Source: Sphagnum compactum (lineage: Eukaryota; Bryophyta; Sphagnopsida; Sphagnales). From it: a stretch of 64,000 bases of DNA. Both the position numbers and the translations under genes were made by a program. Below are positions 1 to 10,882 of the stretch, piece after piece (the first letter of the stretch is position 1; each line of letters starts with the position of its first letter). A model generated the notes under the pieces. The model was not told the origin of the DNA. It did no database searches and saw nothing but the letters and a program-made list of their open reading frames with translations. The DNA is taken from the NCBI GenBank assembly GCA_965153455.1, contig OZ234497.1:2914001-2978000 (forward strand), written 5' to 3'.

Positions 1-107
1 CTACTCCCAAGGCAAAAACAAAACCAAGTAGTGAAGAAAAACAACAAAGTGCTGTTCATGAAGGATGTGAAACAAAGATAGAAAGATGGGAAGTAAGGAA
101 AATCTTG

Positions 108-476
108 ATGAGTGGAACAAGAACAGGCAGCAATGGAGTGAATAATAGTAGCGGTGGTGGTGGAAGCAGTAATGGGGGTGGTGTGGATGCATTTGTTCGA
201 ATTATAACAAAAATGGCAATTTCCCAACTATATGAAGTTACACGTTTCCATGCATTACATCAGTTTGTTGTTGAAACACTAATTAACATAGCTTCGCAGT
301 ATCTCAATGACCTTGGAAAAACAACAAATTCATATGCAAATTTCTTTGGCCAAATAGAATGTTATGTTCTAGATGTAGTTCTGGCAATGGAAGATCTAAG
401 GCTTGCAAGAGCTACAGAAACCTTTCATTGTGTGTCCAACTTAGGTGCACTTTGTGATGTATTGAGGTTCATGTAG
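108..476 (+). CDS. TAF8-like histone-fold (Bromo_TP) protein, short or partial
   Basis: Encodes a histone-fold segment like that of TFIID subunit TAF8, which pairs with TAF10 in the general transcription factor TFIID. After a Gly/Ser-rich leader (about residues 1-25), the words ISQLYEVTRFHALHQF, LINIASQYLNDLGKTTNSYA and CYVLDVVLAMEDL match the family's three-helix pattern. The first ATG in frame is at 108, but the frame is open upstream to the window edge (position 3), so the true start may lie outside or in an earlier exon. The ORF ends right after the histone fold, while full TAF8 proteins continue with a proline-rich and TAF8 C-terminal region. No intron is visible. This could be a truncated retrocopy, a final exon, or a short paralogue. 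The histone-fold call is fairly sure; function is unproven. Confidence 0.6.
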   Translation: MSGTRTGSNGVNNSSGGGGSSNGGGVDAFVRIITKMAISQLYEVTRFHALHQFVVETLINIASQYLNDLGKTTNSYANFFGQIECYVLDVVLAMEDLRLARATETFHCVSNLGALCDVLRFM

Positions 477-1630
477 CATAAGTAAATAGGCTTTTGGGAT
501 AGGGTTTGAGAGAGGGGCAACATCATTTGAGAAATTAGTAGTGAATGGAATTATTAAGGTTTGAAAGTGTAGGAATAGTGGTAGTACTACTAATTGTATT
601 AGTGTTTAAAACATGGCAAGGTTGAGTAGACAAAGCGAAGCAAAATGAGACAAGAGCAAGGCAAAACAAATAGGGCAATCTAGTAGGGCCTTTAACCAGC
701 AGCACACGAGCAATGGCGAATCCATAGCTAGGTCCACTTGCTATCCCACCCATTCTTTGGGTTTTCGTGAGTCTACTACCATGTGTCTTCTTTTTTAAAA
801 AAATTGGCTTTGTTTGTAAGTATGTTTATTTGGAGCAATAGTTTTAGGTTTGAAGGGGATTAAAGGGGTTTTTGAGATTGAGGTTTAAGGTCCCAGTTTT
901 AGACCAAATATGTTAGGCCGAAGATAGGCATGGTAGACCATGTGGGTTATCCATGTCCGAAGCGTCATCGAACATCCCAACTGCCCCAACCATCTTAACA
1001 TTCATCTGATGGAAAACTAGCTATCAGTTTTACCCCTATGTCCATATATGTTCCAACTTCCATCCATCCGCCCATCATTCCCATCCTTCTTAGTTTACTT
1101 CGGCCAATCCCTCACCCTCTTTAGGTCCTTCAGCCCCCTTTCCGTCTTGTTCGTGACACCCCACTAAGAGTTTCTCTCGTATCTATCGTGCGATCCTCTC
1201 CTTCGCAACCTTGCATTCCATAAGAGTCGTTCATAGGAAGTCATTTGTTTAAAGAAGAATGTTGCCCCCAACTTTGCCATGTTCTCCTCCCTTTTCAACA
1301 TGGACATGGATTTCATCCATAAACATCATTGATGCTTTCCACTTGGATTTACTGTGTCTTCGTTCTTACCATCATATCCCATATGCGTTTCAAGTCGACA
1401 TCTAACAAACTTTGCATATCCCTTTATCTTGACTAACATCCAATCCATTCGGTGTTGCAGCATGGCATTTTTTGGTTATTCCCTTTTTGGTGTTTGTCCT
1501 TTCCTCCATGGGGTGGTGAGAAAGGCCACCAAGATACATGTTCTCGCTTACATCAATACATGGGTGGCGACTAAGAAACATTATAGGAAGAACACATGAT
1601 CATAACATTACTTTAACTTCTTGCAAACAT
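477..1630. other. Non-coding stretch, nothing recognised
   Basis: No gene is supported here. Short open frames have no recognisable motif. The part from about 900 may be a decayed 5' portion of the LINE relic that is legible from about 1,640. Confidence 0.4.
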
Positions 1631-1639
1631 TTAGAATCA

Positions 1640-4232
1640 ATTCCAAATCCTACCCCACTTCCATCAGCACGATTATGTTGCGCACGGGCCTTTGCTCATG
1701 TAGGGGAATACATTCGAGCAGTAAACGAATTAGTTTCGAGCACACCTGCAACCCCATCTAATGAGACCATGGGAATCCTTTGCCTTCTCCACCCACTTGC
1801 TGAGGTTGATCTCCCCCCTTTTATTCATGATTTCCATTATGAAACAAAGGTTACTTTAGATCAGTAGGCATTTGTTTCTGCCTTGGTTCGTTCACCACAT
1901 CTTTCTTCTAATTGGCCTCCAAGACTTTAAACCCACCGAAATAAAATAGTCTTGTAAATAGAGTTCACTTAGAACTCTATGAGATTATTTTATCCTAGAT
2001 GATTCTACAAATGGCTTTGACCTCTTCTTCCAAGTATGTGGGCACATTATTCAAGGTCATGTTCCACCTTTAGTATCACAATTTTATTTTACATTTCGAC
2101 TCTTAATGTTGGAAAAGTAGTTTGGAGGCATATGTCCCATCACGATCGGTGAGGTGACCTATCGTTTAGTTGCCTGTATTTTGGTTATTTAGTTTAAAAT
2201 ATTTTCGAAGAACATTTTAGTTTTCATCAATTTGGTGTAGCAATTCGTGGTGGGTGTGAGATAGTGGTTCATGGCATTCGAACAATGTTAGATTTGCACC
2301 TAAATTGGGTGATGCTATAGGTGGATGTTCATAACGCTTTCAATTTGGTGTCACAATCAGCCTTTTTCAAGAGCTATGATCTTCGCCCAATTCTTTGGAT
2401 CAAAATTTTTCATTTGTTTGACGATTCTACGCATGCTCATCCCCATTATATTTTTCCCAAGCTTCCCAACATGGGGATTTCATAGTCATTTTGTCGAAGT
2501 TAGGTACACGACAAGGGGACCCATTGGGAGGAGCATTGTTTGTTCTAATTCACCTTCGTGTTATTCGCCCTACAGCAGCAACCTACCATACTTGTGTTCT
2601 CCTTTCCATGGCAGATGATACACATATAAAAGGTCCCGCATCAAATGTGGTTCCTGCGTTTTTACAATTGTAGGAGGAGTTATCAACATTAAGTCTATCA
2701 TTGCAGCCAACAAAATATGTAGTTTGGTGTCCTTAGGGGTTGGACCACTCTATATCATTTCCTCCTGGCTTTCTTATTCCCTACTTAGGTTTTCGTATTT
2801 TGGGTGCATTGGTGGGATCCACATCATTTGTTGAGTCATTTATGGTTGAAGCTCTTCATGAAGATCTTAGGACGATATCTAGTTTCCTTATTCTTGCAGA
2901 TCCTTAAACAACTTTTGCGATGCTTTTGTTGTGTTACGCCCAGTGTTCGAGTTACTTACTTCGTATAATGTTCCCATCTCCAGGTATTTTGCAACATTAT
3001 GTTGAATTTGATACTAATACCATAGCTACGTTGGAAAGGTTATTTAGTGCGGGATTTTTTGGTGGTTTTATTGGTCACCTAGCTCATCAACATGCCATTC
3101 TTCATGCTTTTTCAAACATGTTTGGCCTCCCTTCTATGGTTCGAATTGTTGCCCTCGCATTTTTGGGATGTTGGGCATTGATCACTCTTGCATTTTTCTC
3201 TCGTTTCCAACAAGATGATTGCCCTATTCTCCTAGATGCAGTAGCACATGTTGAGGCCGATGTTTCCTCGTTCCAAATGGCACTACGAGATGTCTAAGCC
3301 ATGTTACCCCAAGGTGTCCACTTTCATGTTCCACCCTTTGAGAACTTAATGTTTCAGTCTTACCCCCAATTGCAAGCTTATTTAGCGGATCGTTTACACA
3401 AGTAGGAGTTTGCTTCCCTTTTAATAGATGTTCCCTTGGATGTTGCACGAATTCATCTTTGCTCATGTGCGGGTCCAGGGGCATGCACTTGGTTATTAGC
3501 CCGTCCTACCACACTAACATTTCATTTATCACCAACTCATTTTCTTATTGTATTACGTACTTATCTTGTCTTGCCACATACTATAGTGGCCCACCTTTCA
3601 CCATGTCAATGTGGTCATACCATTGACAATCTAGATACCCATTTACTTCAATGATCTTGTGAAATGAACGTACAACAGCCCACGACACACTTTAGGATAT
3701 TGTTGCAACTATTGTTTTGGAAAGTGGAGCACATGTTCAAAAGGAGGTCTCTCACCTTTTCCCTCGCCACACTCGACAATGAATGGATATTCTTATTACT
3801 ATAAACAACTTTTGTACTTTGATGGACATTGTCATTGTTGACCTGATTCACACAGATATGGTGCAGCGAACATCGACAACAACAACACATGCAATGATAA
3901 TTATTGTTCATGAGAAGACACGATCTTACACCGAACGAGCACCAAGTGATGACTTCATTCCCCTTGCTATTGAGACATATGGGTGTCTTCATTCTCATTT
4001 TGATTCATTTTTGATCATTTATGCATAAACCACTATCATGTGTCATCACCCGTCTTCTTTAGTCCCTTTGATGTTCATTTCCCATTATCGATAACGTGTG
4101 TCCATAGCCTTGCAACGTGTGCAAGCCATAATGATTCTTCAACAGGTTGCTACACTTGGTCGGGGTTCTTCATCTCTTCCACACATCATAATTAATGCAC
4201 CTCCATCATTAACCAATTTGTGGTAGACAACA
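1640..4232 (+). pseudogene. Decayed LINE: reverse transcriptase plus restriction-like endonuclease
   Basis: Relic of a non-LTR retrotransposon polyprotein, split over several frames by indels and stops. In order: a polymerase region near 2,320 (VDVHNAFNLVS, the RT motif carrying the first catalytic Asp); RQGDPLGGALF at about 2,512-2,545 (the RT RQGDPxS-type motif); SMADDTHI at about 2,605-2,630 (the xADD catalytic box); a thumb-like region to about 3,300; a Cys/His segment near 3,600 (CQCGHTIDNLDTH); and a C-terminal part at 3,783-4,028 with DILI, DIVIVD, a Lys and IPLAIETYG. The last pattern resembles the PD-(D/E)xK endonuclease of R2-like LINEs rather than the APE type. The frame runs to about 4,232. 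The element is dead. Family assignment rests on motif reading only. Confidence 0.75.
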
Positions 4233-6100
4233 ACTTTTTCATTTTAGGACTTTTTTGTCATTATTGATCGTCATTTTGTAGCCTTGGGGTTTTTTTGTGA
4301 TCATTTTGCATAATTCTTTTCATTATTTTTCATTAATTATTTGTTTCTGTTTTTTCTTTGGGTTGTGTCTACTCGTGCTTTCATTTGCCTTGTACTTTTG
4401 ATGTATTTGATACCAGGTCAGGTAGGTTTTTATGTGGATCCAAAACATTAATATTTAGCCAACATTAATTAATACCCTTGGCCTATCTACCTTCATTTCG
4501 TATGTTCTTCCAATGACATGGATGGTGTGAACCCAACACCCACAAATGCACCATTTTCTTTATATTCGGTTTTGAGGTCGTCCAATTGAATGTTAGATGG
4601 GGAACAAGAACCCAACATACCCTCCAAATGTCATGTCCAAGTATAATCCATCCATCCATCCATTTTTTTACCATGGCTGCTGATTTGGCCATCCAAGATG
4701 TGTCGACTTATGACCAGATAGGTAGCAAGACCCAAAATAATGATCCTTTTCTAACATTTCCATTAGTTCTCTAAAATTCTCACAAACCTATTACAAATTT
4801 AATTGTTAGTTCATTCCCTATGTAATTTAAAAATAAAATAAATTCAAACCACCAATCCAACGATTTCATTGGTCATAACATTTTTTCTACACACCTACAC
4901 ACAAGCCTATTCAACACCTTCTGTATTGTGTGTTAGTACATTAATATTATAACCTTTGTCTATATACAAATAGAAAAAAAACCATGTATATAAAAAATCA
5001 AGGACAAGAACCCATCCCAACAAAAACCATACATATTAGTGGGCCCTTGTGCCATTTGCCCAAGTATAATGAAGTTCTTGTAAGGTTGCCCATCACATCA
5101 TTGTTTTAGTCACAAAGGGCTTAACATAATTAACTTGCACTCTGCGTTGTTACACATTACTGATGACAATGAGATGACAAAAAAGAAATAAGGGTTTACA
5201 TTCGAAAACTTTGTTATTTTCAAATATATGTAGGATCCAAATTATGTATATAGGATCCCAGGGGAGATTTAATCAGCCACCCCTGTTTTTAATTCATTGG
5301 AGTTTTAGAAGCAATTAGGGTGGATAAACATTAAATCAGCTAAACAAGTGAGGAATAAATCTTTGAATTAGGCATTTAAGGGGAAAAATTTTATTGGAAA
5401 CTAACTTAATCTCAAAGAAAAAAAACATGTTAATCTCTTGAAATAATTTCAACATATTCAAATGAAATAACACATGTTTACATTTGTATGAAATTACATG
5501 TAAACATGTGTATGAAATTGGAAAGACACAATTATTCAAAAGTTTTTTTAAAAGACACAAAGATTCCAAAAGATATTGAGAAAAATAAAAAAAATTGTTT
5601 CTCTTTCAATATCTTAGGATCCATAAGGACATTTTGAAACATTACAACTTGTAAAATGTTTATTTTTGAAAAATTCCAGTTTGAAATCAACCTCTAATAA
5701 ATTTGTAATATGGAATTGTCTTTTTGTATGACCTACAACTATAGCCCATCCCACCTAAACTAGCTCCCAACTTCGACGAATTCATCGTCATTGAAATTAT
5801 GAAAAAATATCATTTTTTTATTAATTTAAAAAATCTTTCTAAATTCAATATTTTTTCTTTTTAAACTCAAAAGTTGTCCAATTACAAAACTAAAAAAACA
5901 CACCACCTCATTGATGGCTTTCTAAGGGTACCATTAGCAAGTTGCCATGCCCTTAAAATCACTAGCTCTTCCAGGTTTTTTTAAAATAACTGGAAGGGAC
6001 TGGCGGTGATTAAAATCTTGATCCCCGCACCTCCAAACTGAGAACCAAAGGTTCCTTGATTTGATATATTTGAATGACCAGACTGACTGACAATTCTTTA
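4233..6100. other. AT-rich intergenic stretch
   Basis: No coding signal, RNA gene or clear repeat seen. It has homopolymer A/T runs and short ORFs without family features. Confidence 0.5.
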
Positions 6101-6114
6101 TAAACTATGAAAGT

Positions 6115-6470
6115 TGAACCGTGGGCAAACAATCTATCTATGAAGCAAGGTAGTTTGTTTTGTTCGATTTGTCAGGTTGAGATCTTCCAAACCACGCTGC
6201 TTCATGTCGCACTCTTGGTATCGTTGGAAAGCTCTTGATGAGTAGGAGGGGTGCACCGACTGTACTGTACTCTAAGGGGTGGAAGCTATTATTGATTATT
6301 GAACCATTTTTTCACTGAAAACTAAATAAAATGGAAAACTGAAAACTGTATTGGAATTTGGGGGGGGAGATGGGTATTGTTGTTCTTGGTTTTGTTGGAA
6401 AGCCCTCGGTGAGTGGGATTCAATGGAGTTTATTTCACAATTTTCAGAGCTAAGGTGTGGAAGATATTGA
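6115..6470 (+). repeat. Dispersed repeat, related to 24,405-24,700
   Basis: This stretch shares the same ordered words with 24,405-24,700: 'atctatgaa.gaaggtagtttgtttt', 'ggaaagctcttga', 'cactgaaaa.taaat', 'attggaat' and 'atggagtttattt'. No coding content is evident. It is an old, diverged dispersed repeat upstream of the WOX13-like gene. Confidence 0.55.
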
Positions 6471-6599
6471 TTTTTGAGTGGATTTTGTTCCAAACCCAAA
6501 TTTCAAAAATTGGGTTTGGAAGGAAAAATTAGTTGTGCCCTCAATGTGTTCACACTCGTTCCAACATGGCACGGGCTACACTTGTAAGGGATGAAAGCT

Positions 6600-6780
6600 C
6601 CTATTGGAAATGTGGTAAGGAACACATTGGGAACTTTGGGAACATAATGGGACACTTTGAGAACTTGATCAGAACACAATTGAGAATTTGGGGAACTTTC
6701 TGGGAACAGCTTGAGAACTTGATCAGAACACAATTGAGAACTTGGGGAACCTACTGGGAACACATTGGGAACAGACAGAA
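6600..6780 (+). repeat. Short tandem repeats of a 'gggaac' type
   Basis: Two near-identical units begin with 'gaacttgatcagaacacaat' at 6,661 and 6,715 (period 54) within a longer array of 'ttgggaac' variants. A similar 'ttgggaac..attggga' array is at 22,850-22,915, so this repeat is dispersed in the genome. Confidence 0.65.
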
Positions 6781-6972
6781 AACAACCCCACCTGAAACCC
6801 CTTCTGACTGTCAGAGACCACATTTTCTGCAGCAGCAGAGAGAGGGAGAGAGAGAACATGGGTGTTTGAGAAAACATGGGGATGTTGGAGAGAAAAGAGG
6901 GGAGAACATGGGCCATGGGTCTTGTTGATTGAGTGAGATTCTGAGAGAGAACATGGGTTTGTTTCTACTTGC

Positions 6973-6979
6973 TATAAAC
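6973..6979 (+). promoter_or_regulatory. Possible TATA box of the WOX13-like gene
   Basis: TATAAAC lies about 640 bases before the start codon. A transcript starting about 30 bases on would have a roughly 600-base purine-rich leader (GA tracts at 6,990-7,000 and 7,300-7,340). Position and consensus are the only support. Confidence 0.35.
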
Positions 6980-7002
6980 CTTGGCAGATAGAGAGAGAGA
7001 TT

Positions 7003-7489
7003 ATGGCAGATTCTTCATTGTAGGCTGGTTAGTCTAGTCTGTTTTTTGGGGGGCTGGGGTTGGGGGACAAAAAGAAAATCTTCCCCCAGGATTGAGTTTT
7101 TTTGTCTTGGAATCTCTCATCAGAAGAAGCTGCTGGTTCCCATTTCATAAAGAGCAGACCCTTCCCTTCTTCCCCATTGGAGCTCTAAGTTTCGCAAGCC
7201 CAATCCGTCGTAAATGTCGCCGCTTTTAGCCTCTCCTACAATCAGCCCATTGCCAGTTTTTTGCCGAAAGAGGGAGAGATTTTGAGAAAGAGACAGAAAA
7301 AGATTGAGACAGAGACAGAGAGATTGAGAGAGAGAGAAGTCTGCTCAGACACGCACACACACACTCACAGAGCAAGAGATGGTGTTTGCGTTCATTCAAG
7401 CACCTTGTTTCATCAGGTTGAGAAAGGCAATTTTTTGCAGGAGTAGCAGATGAGAGAGAAAACGGATTTTGGGGAAATGGGTCGTTGAG
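7003..7489 (+). promoter_or_regulatory. Cluster of upstream ORFs in the WOX13-like leader
   Basis: Before the main ATG at 7,613 there are several short ATG-initiated frames: 7,003-7,023 (6 codons), 7,214-7,285 (23 codons), 7,379-7,453 (24 codons) and 7,451-7,489 (12 codons, overlapping the previous stop). Two start-stop minimal frames follow near 7,519 and 7,591. None is in frame with the main ORF. If the leader starts near 7,000 they would lower translation of the homeobox protein. That they act is inference. Confidence 0.45.
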
Positions 7490-7612
7490 AGAGAGAAGAG
7501 ACACAGGGGGGAAGAGAATGCTGTGACAAAGTTTGAGGTTTTTTTTTTCTTCTTTTTTCAGGGGGTTGAAGGTTTTTGCGAAGATTGCATATGTGAAGAA
7601 TTCGTTGGGAAG

Positions 7613-9736
7613 ATGGGTTCGGTGGGGTCAGGACTGCAGCAGCAGCTCCTCCCATCTGCTCCTTTGGTAGGAGAAACTATGGGGGACAACACCAGTAGTT
7701 TGGGAGAAGCTTTGGATCCAACCAGTTTCTCTCAACAACAACTGTGCACAAGGAGATCTGGACAGGTAAACAAGTCCCCCATCCCCTTTTTCCTCCCTCC
7801 TCCAACTACAAAACCCACATCTCCTTGCAGAACATCATTTCTGATCATCAGTTTGCAACCCATTTTTTTCCAGAAGCTTCTTTGTGGTTCTTGACTGTAA
7901 AACAAATCTCCCCAACAGCAAAAAAGTTTCTGATCAGCACACACACACACCCACAAAAGCAATAACGATAGACCTAAATTATGAAAGCCTTGCAAGCAAA
8001 AAAAATCTGTCACAGATCTAGAGAGCTTTGTGAACAGTACCTATATGGTCTCCTGTTTCTGAAGCTTCTTCTTCAATAATGTCATACATACATTTAAGCT
8101 TTTTTGCTGCAGAATAACTCTCTAAAAACCTTCTGAACCCGAGTTCTTGAATAATGTCATCATCCAGTGAAGCTTGCAGAACAACTCGGTGGGTTTTTGT
8201 CAATTGACCTCAAGATTCATGTTACATGGTGAAGACACTAATGCATGCATCTTTGGTGAAGAAACTCATGCATCTTTTGTTTGGTTTTTTTCAAATGACG
8301 ATGGATGGACCAAGAGTGCACATAATAATCACATTAGCTGATATTTTTGTATAGCAGGTGGTGATGACAGAGGAGCAGCTTGAGGCATTGCGTAGGCAAA
8401 TCTCGGTGTACGCAACCATCTGCCAGCAGCTGGTGGAAATGCACAAAGCTAGTCTTTCTAAGGAAATTTCTGCCCCTGGTCAGTACCATCTGAACAAGGG
8501 CCCTCCTTTTTTCACTTGCACATCTTGTGACTGAAATTGTAGAGATTTTTGTGTGATTTTTTTTCAGGATAGGACTTTTGTCAGAACTGGAGTTCAGTGC
8601 AAGCAGTTAGGTTTTCTGGTGGGATTCTCTCTCTTTTTAAGGTCTATTCTGATGGCTGAATTGGTGTGACCTTACTACACTGTCAATGGGACAGGCATTA
8701 TGGCAACAGGGGTGCAGCCATCTTCTGTCATGGACCAAGTAACTATGACACCCATGCATCGGGCCACAGTGCGGCAGCGGTGGACACCAAGCCAAAACCA
8801 GCTCCAGATCCTTGAGAGGCTATTTGAGCAGGGAAATGGAACCCCAAGCAAACAGCGCATCAAAGAGATCACCACAGAGCTAATGCAGCATGGCCATGTT
8901 GGTGAAACCAACGTATACAACTGGTTCCAAAACCGCAAGGCTCGTGCTAAGAGAAAGCAACAGGTGCTGCAAGGAATCCACCACCCACCTTCTTTTAGAA
9001 AGTTTTTACAACTTCCAAGCATTTGGGTAGAAGTAGAATTTTGCTTTGTGTCTGCCAATAAAGTGCAACTGTCTTTTCACCACATCTGTAGAGAAGTGCT
9101 ATGCATTGTAGGGGTTGATTACTGATGGGCTGCAGTAATTGCAGTTGCTACCGAAAGATGATGGATCGGAAGTGGACACAGATGCAGAGTCTTCACAGGT
9201 TAAGCAGTTCAGATCAGAGCCAGACCCAAGACATGGGGGTGACTCTGGAGGTATTGGGGACCACCCTGATGCTGGGAGGAGTTCTGATGGCCGAGCTCAG
9301 ACAGGGCTTGATGCATGGAATGGAAATGTTTACCAGCCAGGAGCTGCAACTGCTGTGATTTTGGAGCAGCCAGAAGCTGACATCCAACGTGATTTAGGGG
9401 CTTTCACCAGGACACCATCTTTTCAGCTTGATAACTTACAAGGTGAGAAATAGAAAAACCTAAGTGCCAATGGGTGCTGTCCTTTTTCTATCTAAGATTC
9501 TCCATTTGGGTACATCAAGGGCTTGAACAGCAAACAGAAAGGGGAAGTACCCAAATTTGCAATTTCTGTTTTTGCTGACATAGTGGCAGAATTCTAGTCA
9601 TGTGTAAAGGCTAAATGTTATGATGGGTTGATCTGCACTTGGAAGGGACAGGCTTCAAGGAGGAGTGCAACAGGTGGCAGCATTGTCCACCAACAATGTG
9701 TTGAATGACAGACAACTCAAGCAGCAGCAGATGTAA
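7613..9736 (+). CDS. WOX13-like: WOX13-clade WUSCHEL-related homeobox protein
   Basis: Nuclear homeodomain transcription factor of the ancient WOX clade. Exons by GT-AG signals and phase: 7,613-7,765; 8,358-8,478; 8,695-8,963; 9,145-9,442; 9,660-9,736 (about 305 aa). Exon 2 carries the clade-typical N-terminal block ([20 protein letters not shown], then QLVEMHKA). Exon 3 carries the WOX homeodomain (about residues 116-181), from [16 protein letters not shown] to the recognition helix [16 protein letters not shown]. Exon 4 is acidic and low-complexity. The ATG at 7,613 is the first in frame; the upstream frame has only TTG. Exons 1-4 are firm. Exon 5 is weaker: it uses a good donor (CAAG/GTGAGA) but a poor acceptor, and its [18 protein letters not shown] frame ends in a stop. 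If that intron is retained, the protein ends three codons later, with the stop at 9,451-9,453. WOX13 genes act in cell-fate change and regeneration in mosses and flowering plants; the role here is inferred. Confidence 0.9.
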
Positions 9737-10660
9737 TGACTTTGCTTAAAACGATGTAACAATTGACCTAATTTCTTGCCTCCTTCAGCATCCTGCTGCC
9801 ACTTGATCTGTTCTGTGAAGAGGAAAAGATCACAGAAGTACATTGCCCTAGAAAAATTGCATGCGGAAGCCATTCTTGAAAGCTGGTATCTTTTGCCCAT
9901 TCATGAAAGGTGGTACAATCTTTTGCCCATTCTTAAATCTACCTTTGCACAAACAAGTGGGACACACAGCAACAAGCACATCTGCCTAGGTCTTGAATAG
10001 TCTTATCTGCAGTGTACCAAAGTAGTCATACTACCATAGCACTTGTTTACAATGTTCAGTATATGCAACCTTCGGAGCAGAGTACAAAACTGTCATGATC
10101 CAAATCACTTCTACAGGAAGAATGGGAAGTGAGGCATTGGTCCTGTATAAGTTCCAACTTTGGTAGATTGGGTAGAGATCAGCATCTGCCAGCCTGCTTC
10201 TAGGAGATGATGATTTGTGAAGAATTTTCAGCCAATGTTTGCTCTCAGTGAAAGATCTTCCTTTGTAAAATCTAATGTTGAAGTTAGAGCTAATGGGCTC
10301 TTAGATGATGCTGATGAAAGGTGGATAGATACAAATCCTTGACAGGCAAGCCTCTTGAAGAAAACTGCGTGGTTTTTGTTGCATTTTTGTCACCACTTTT
10401 TGTCCTCAACATCCACAATCCACTCCTGACTGCATCATTGCCCCCAACTCTATAAACCAAAGCTCGTGAGAATGCAACACTGAATGCAATTGAAACTAAA
10501 TTGTATGGAGCTGATCATGCAGCCAAGCAAGTCCTTAGAGAGCATCCCTGCTCATGCTGAGTATGTGACTTCGCACTAGAAATCTTTGATGAGGTACAGC
10601 AGTCAAATCCAGTGGATTCACTGGAAGACTGATGTGACTCTGGAAAAATGCATAGCTTTC
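9737..10660 (+). other. Probable 3' UTR and downstream flank of the WOX13-like gene
   Basis: No further convincing exon was found. The composition is like transcribed flank. No clear polyadenylation site can be singled out. Confidence 0.35.
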
Positions 10661-10882
10661 AGAGCCCCAGAGGAGACCTGAATGCTCCTTGTTTCTGATT
10701 GGCAAGATGGTTTGATTGGTCTATGTGGGTTGTTATTAGTAGTCTCCCACCTATTTGCACTTGCAGAGCCCCAGAGGAGACCTGAATAGAGACCTGAATG
10801 GTCCTTGGTACGGATTGGCAAGATAGTTTGATTGGTCTATGTGGGTTGTTATTAGTAGTCTCCCACCTATTTGTACTCGCAG
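10661..10882. repeat. Tandem duplication of about 104-118 bp
   Basis: Unit 1 runs from 10,661 and unit 2 from 10,765. Both start 'agagccccagaggagacctg' and share 'ttgattggtctatgtgggtt' and 'agtagtctcccacctatttg'. Unit 2 has an extra internal repeat of 'agacctgaat'. The copies are few-mismatch, so the duplication is fairly recent. Confidence 0.85.

Noticed and set aside
7469-7612. N-terminal extension of the WOX13-like protein from 7,469
   Set aside because: The first codon is TTG, there is no ATG in frame before 7,613, and the text includes a long Phe run from a T tract.
7744-8013. ORFs on both strands at 7,732-8,013
   Set aside because: They lie within intron 1 after a canonical donor and show no motif.
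8018-8203. Minus-strand ORF of 61 codons inside WOX13-like intron 1
   Set aside because: It starts with TTG, has no motif, and lies within an intron supported by phase. It reads coding-like but nothing else supports it.
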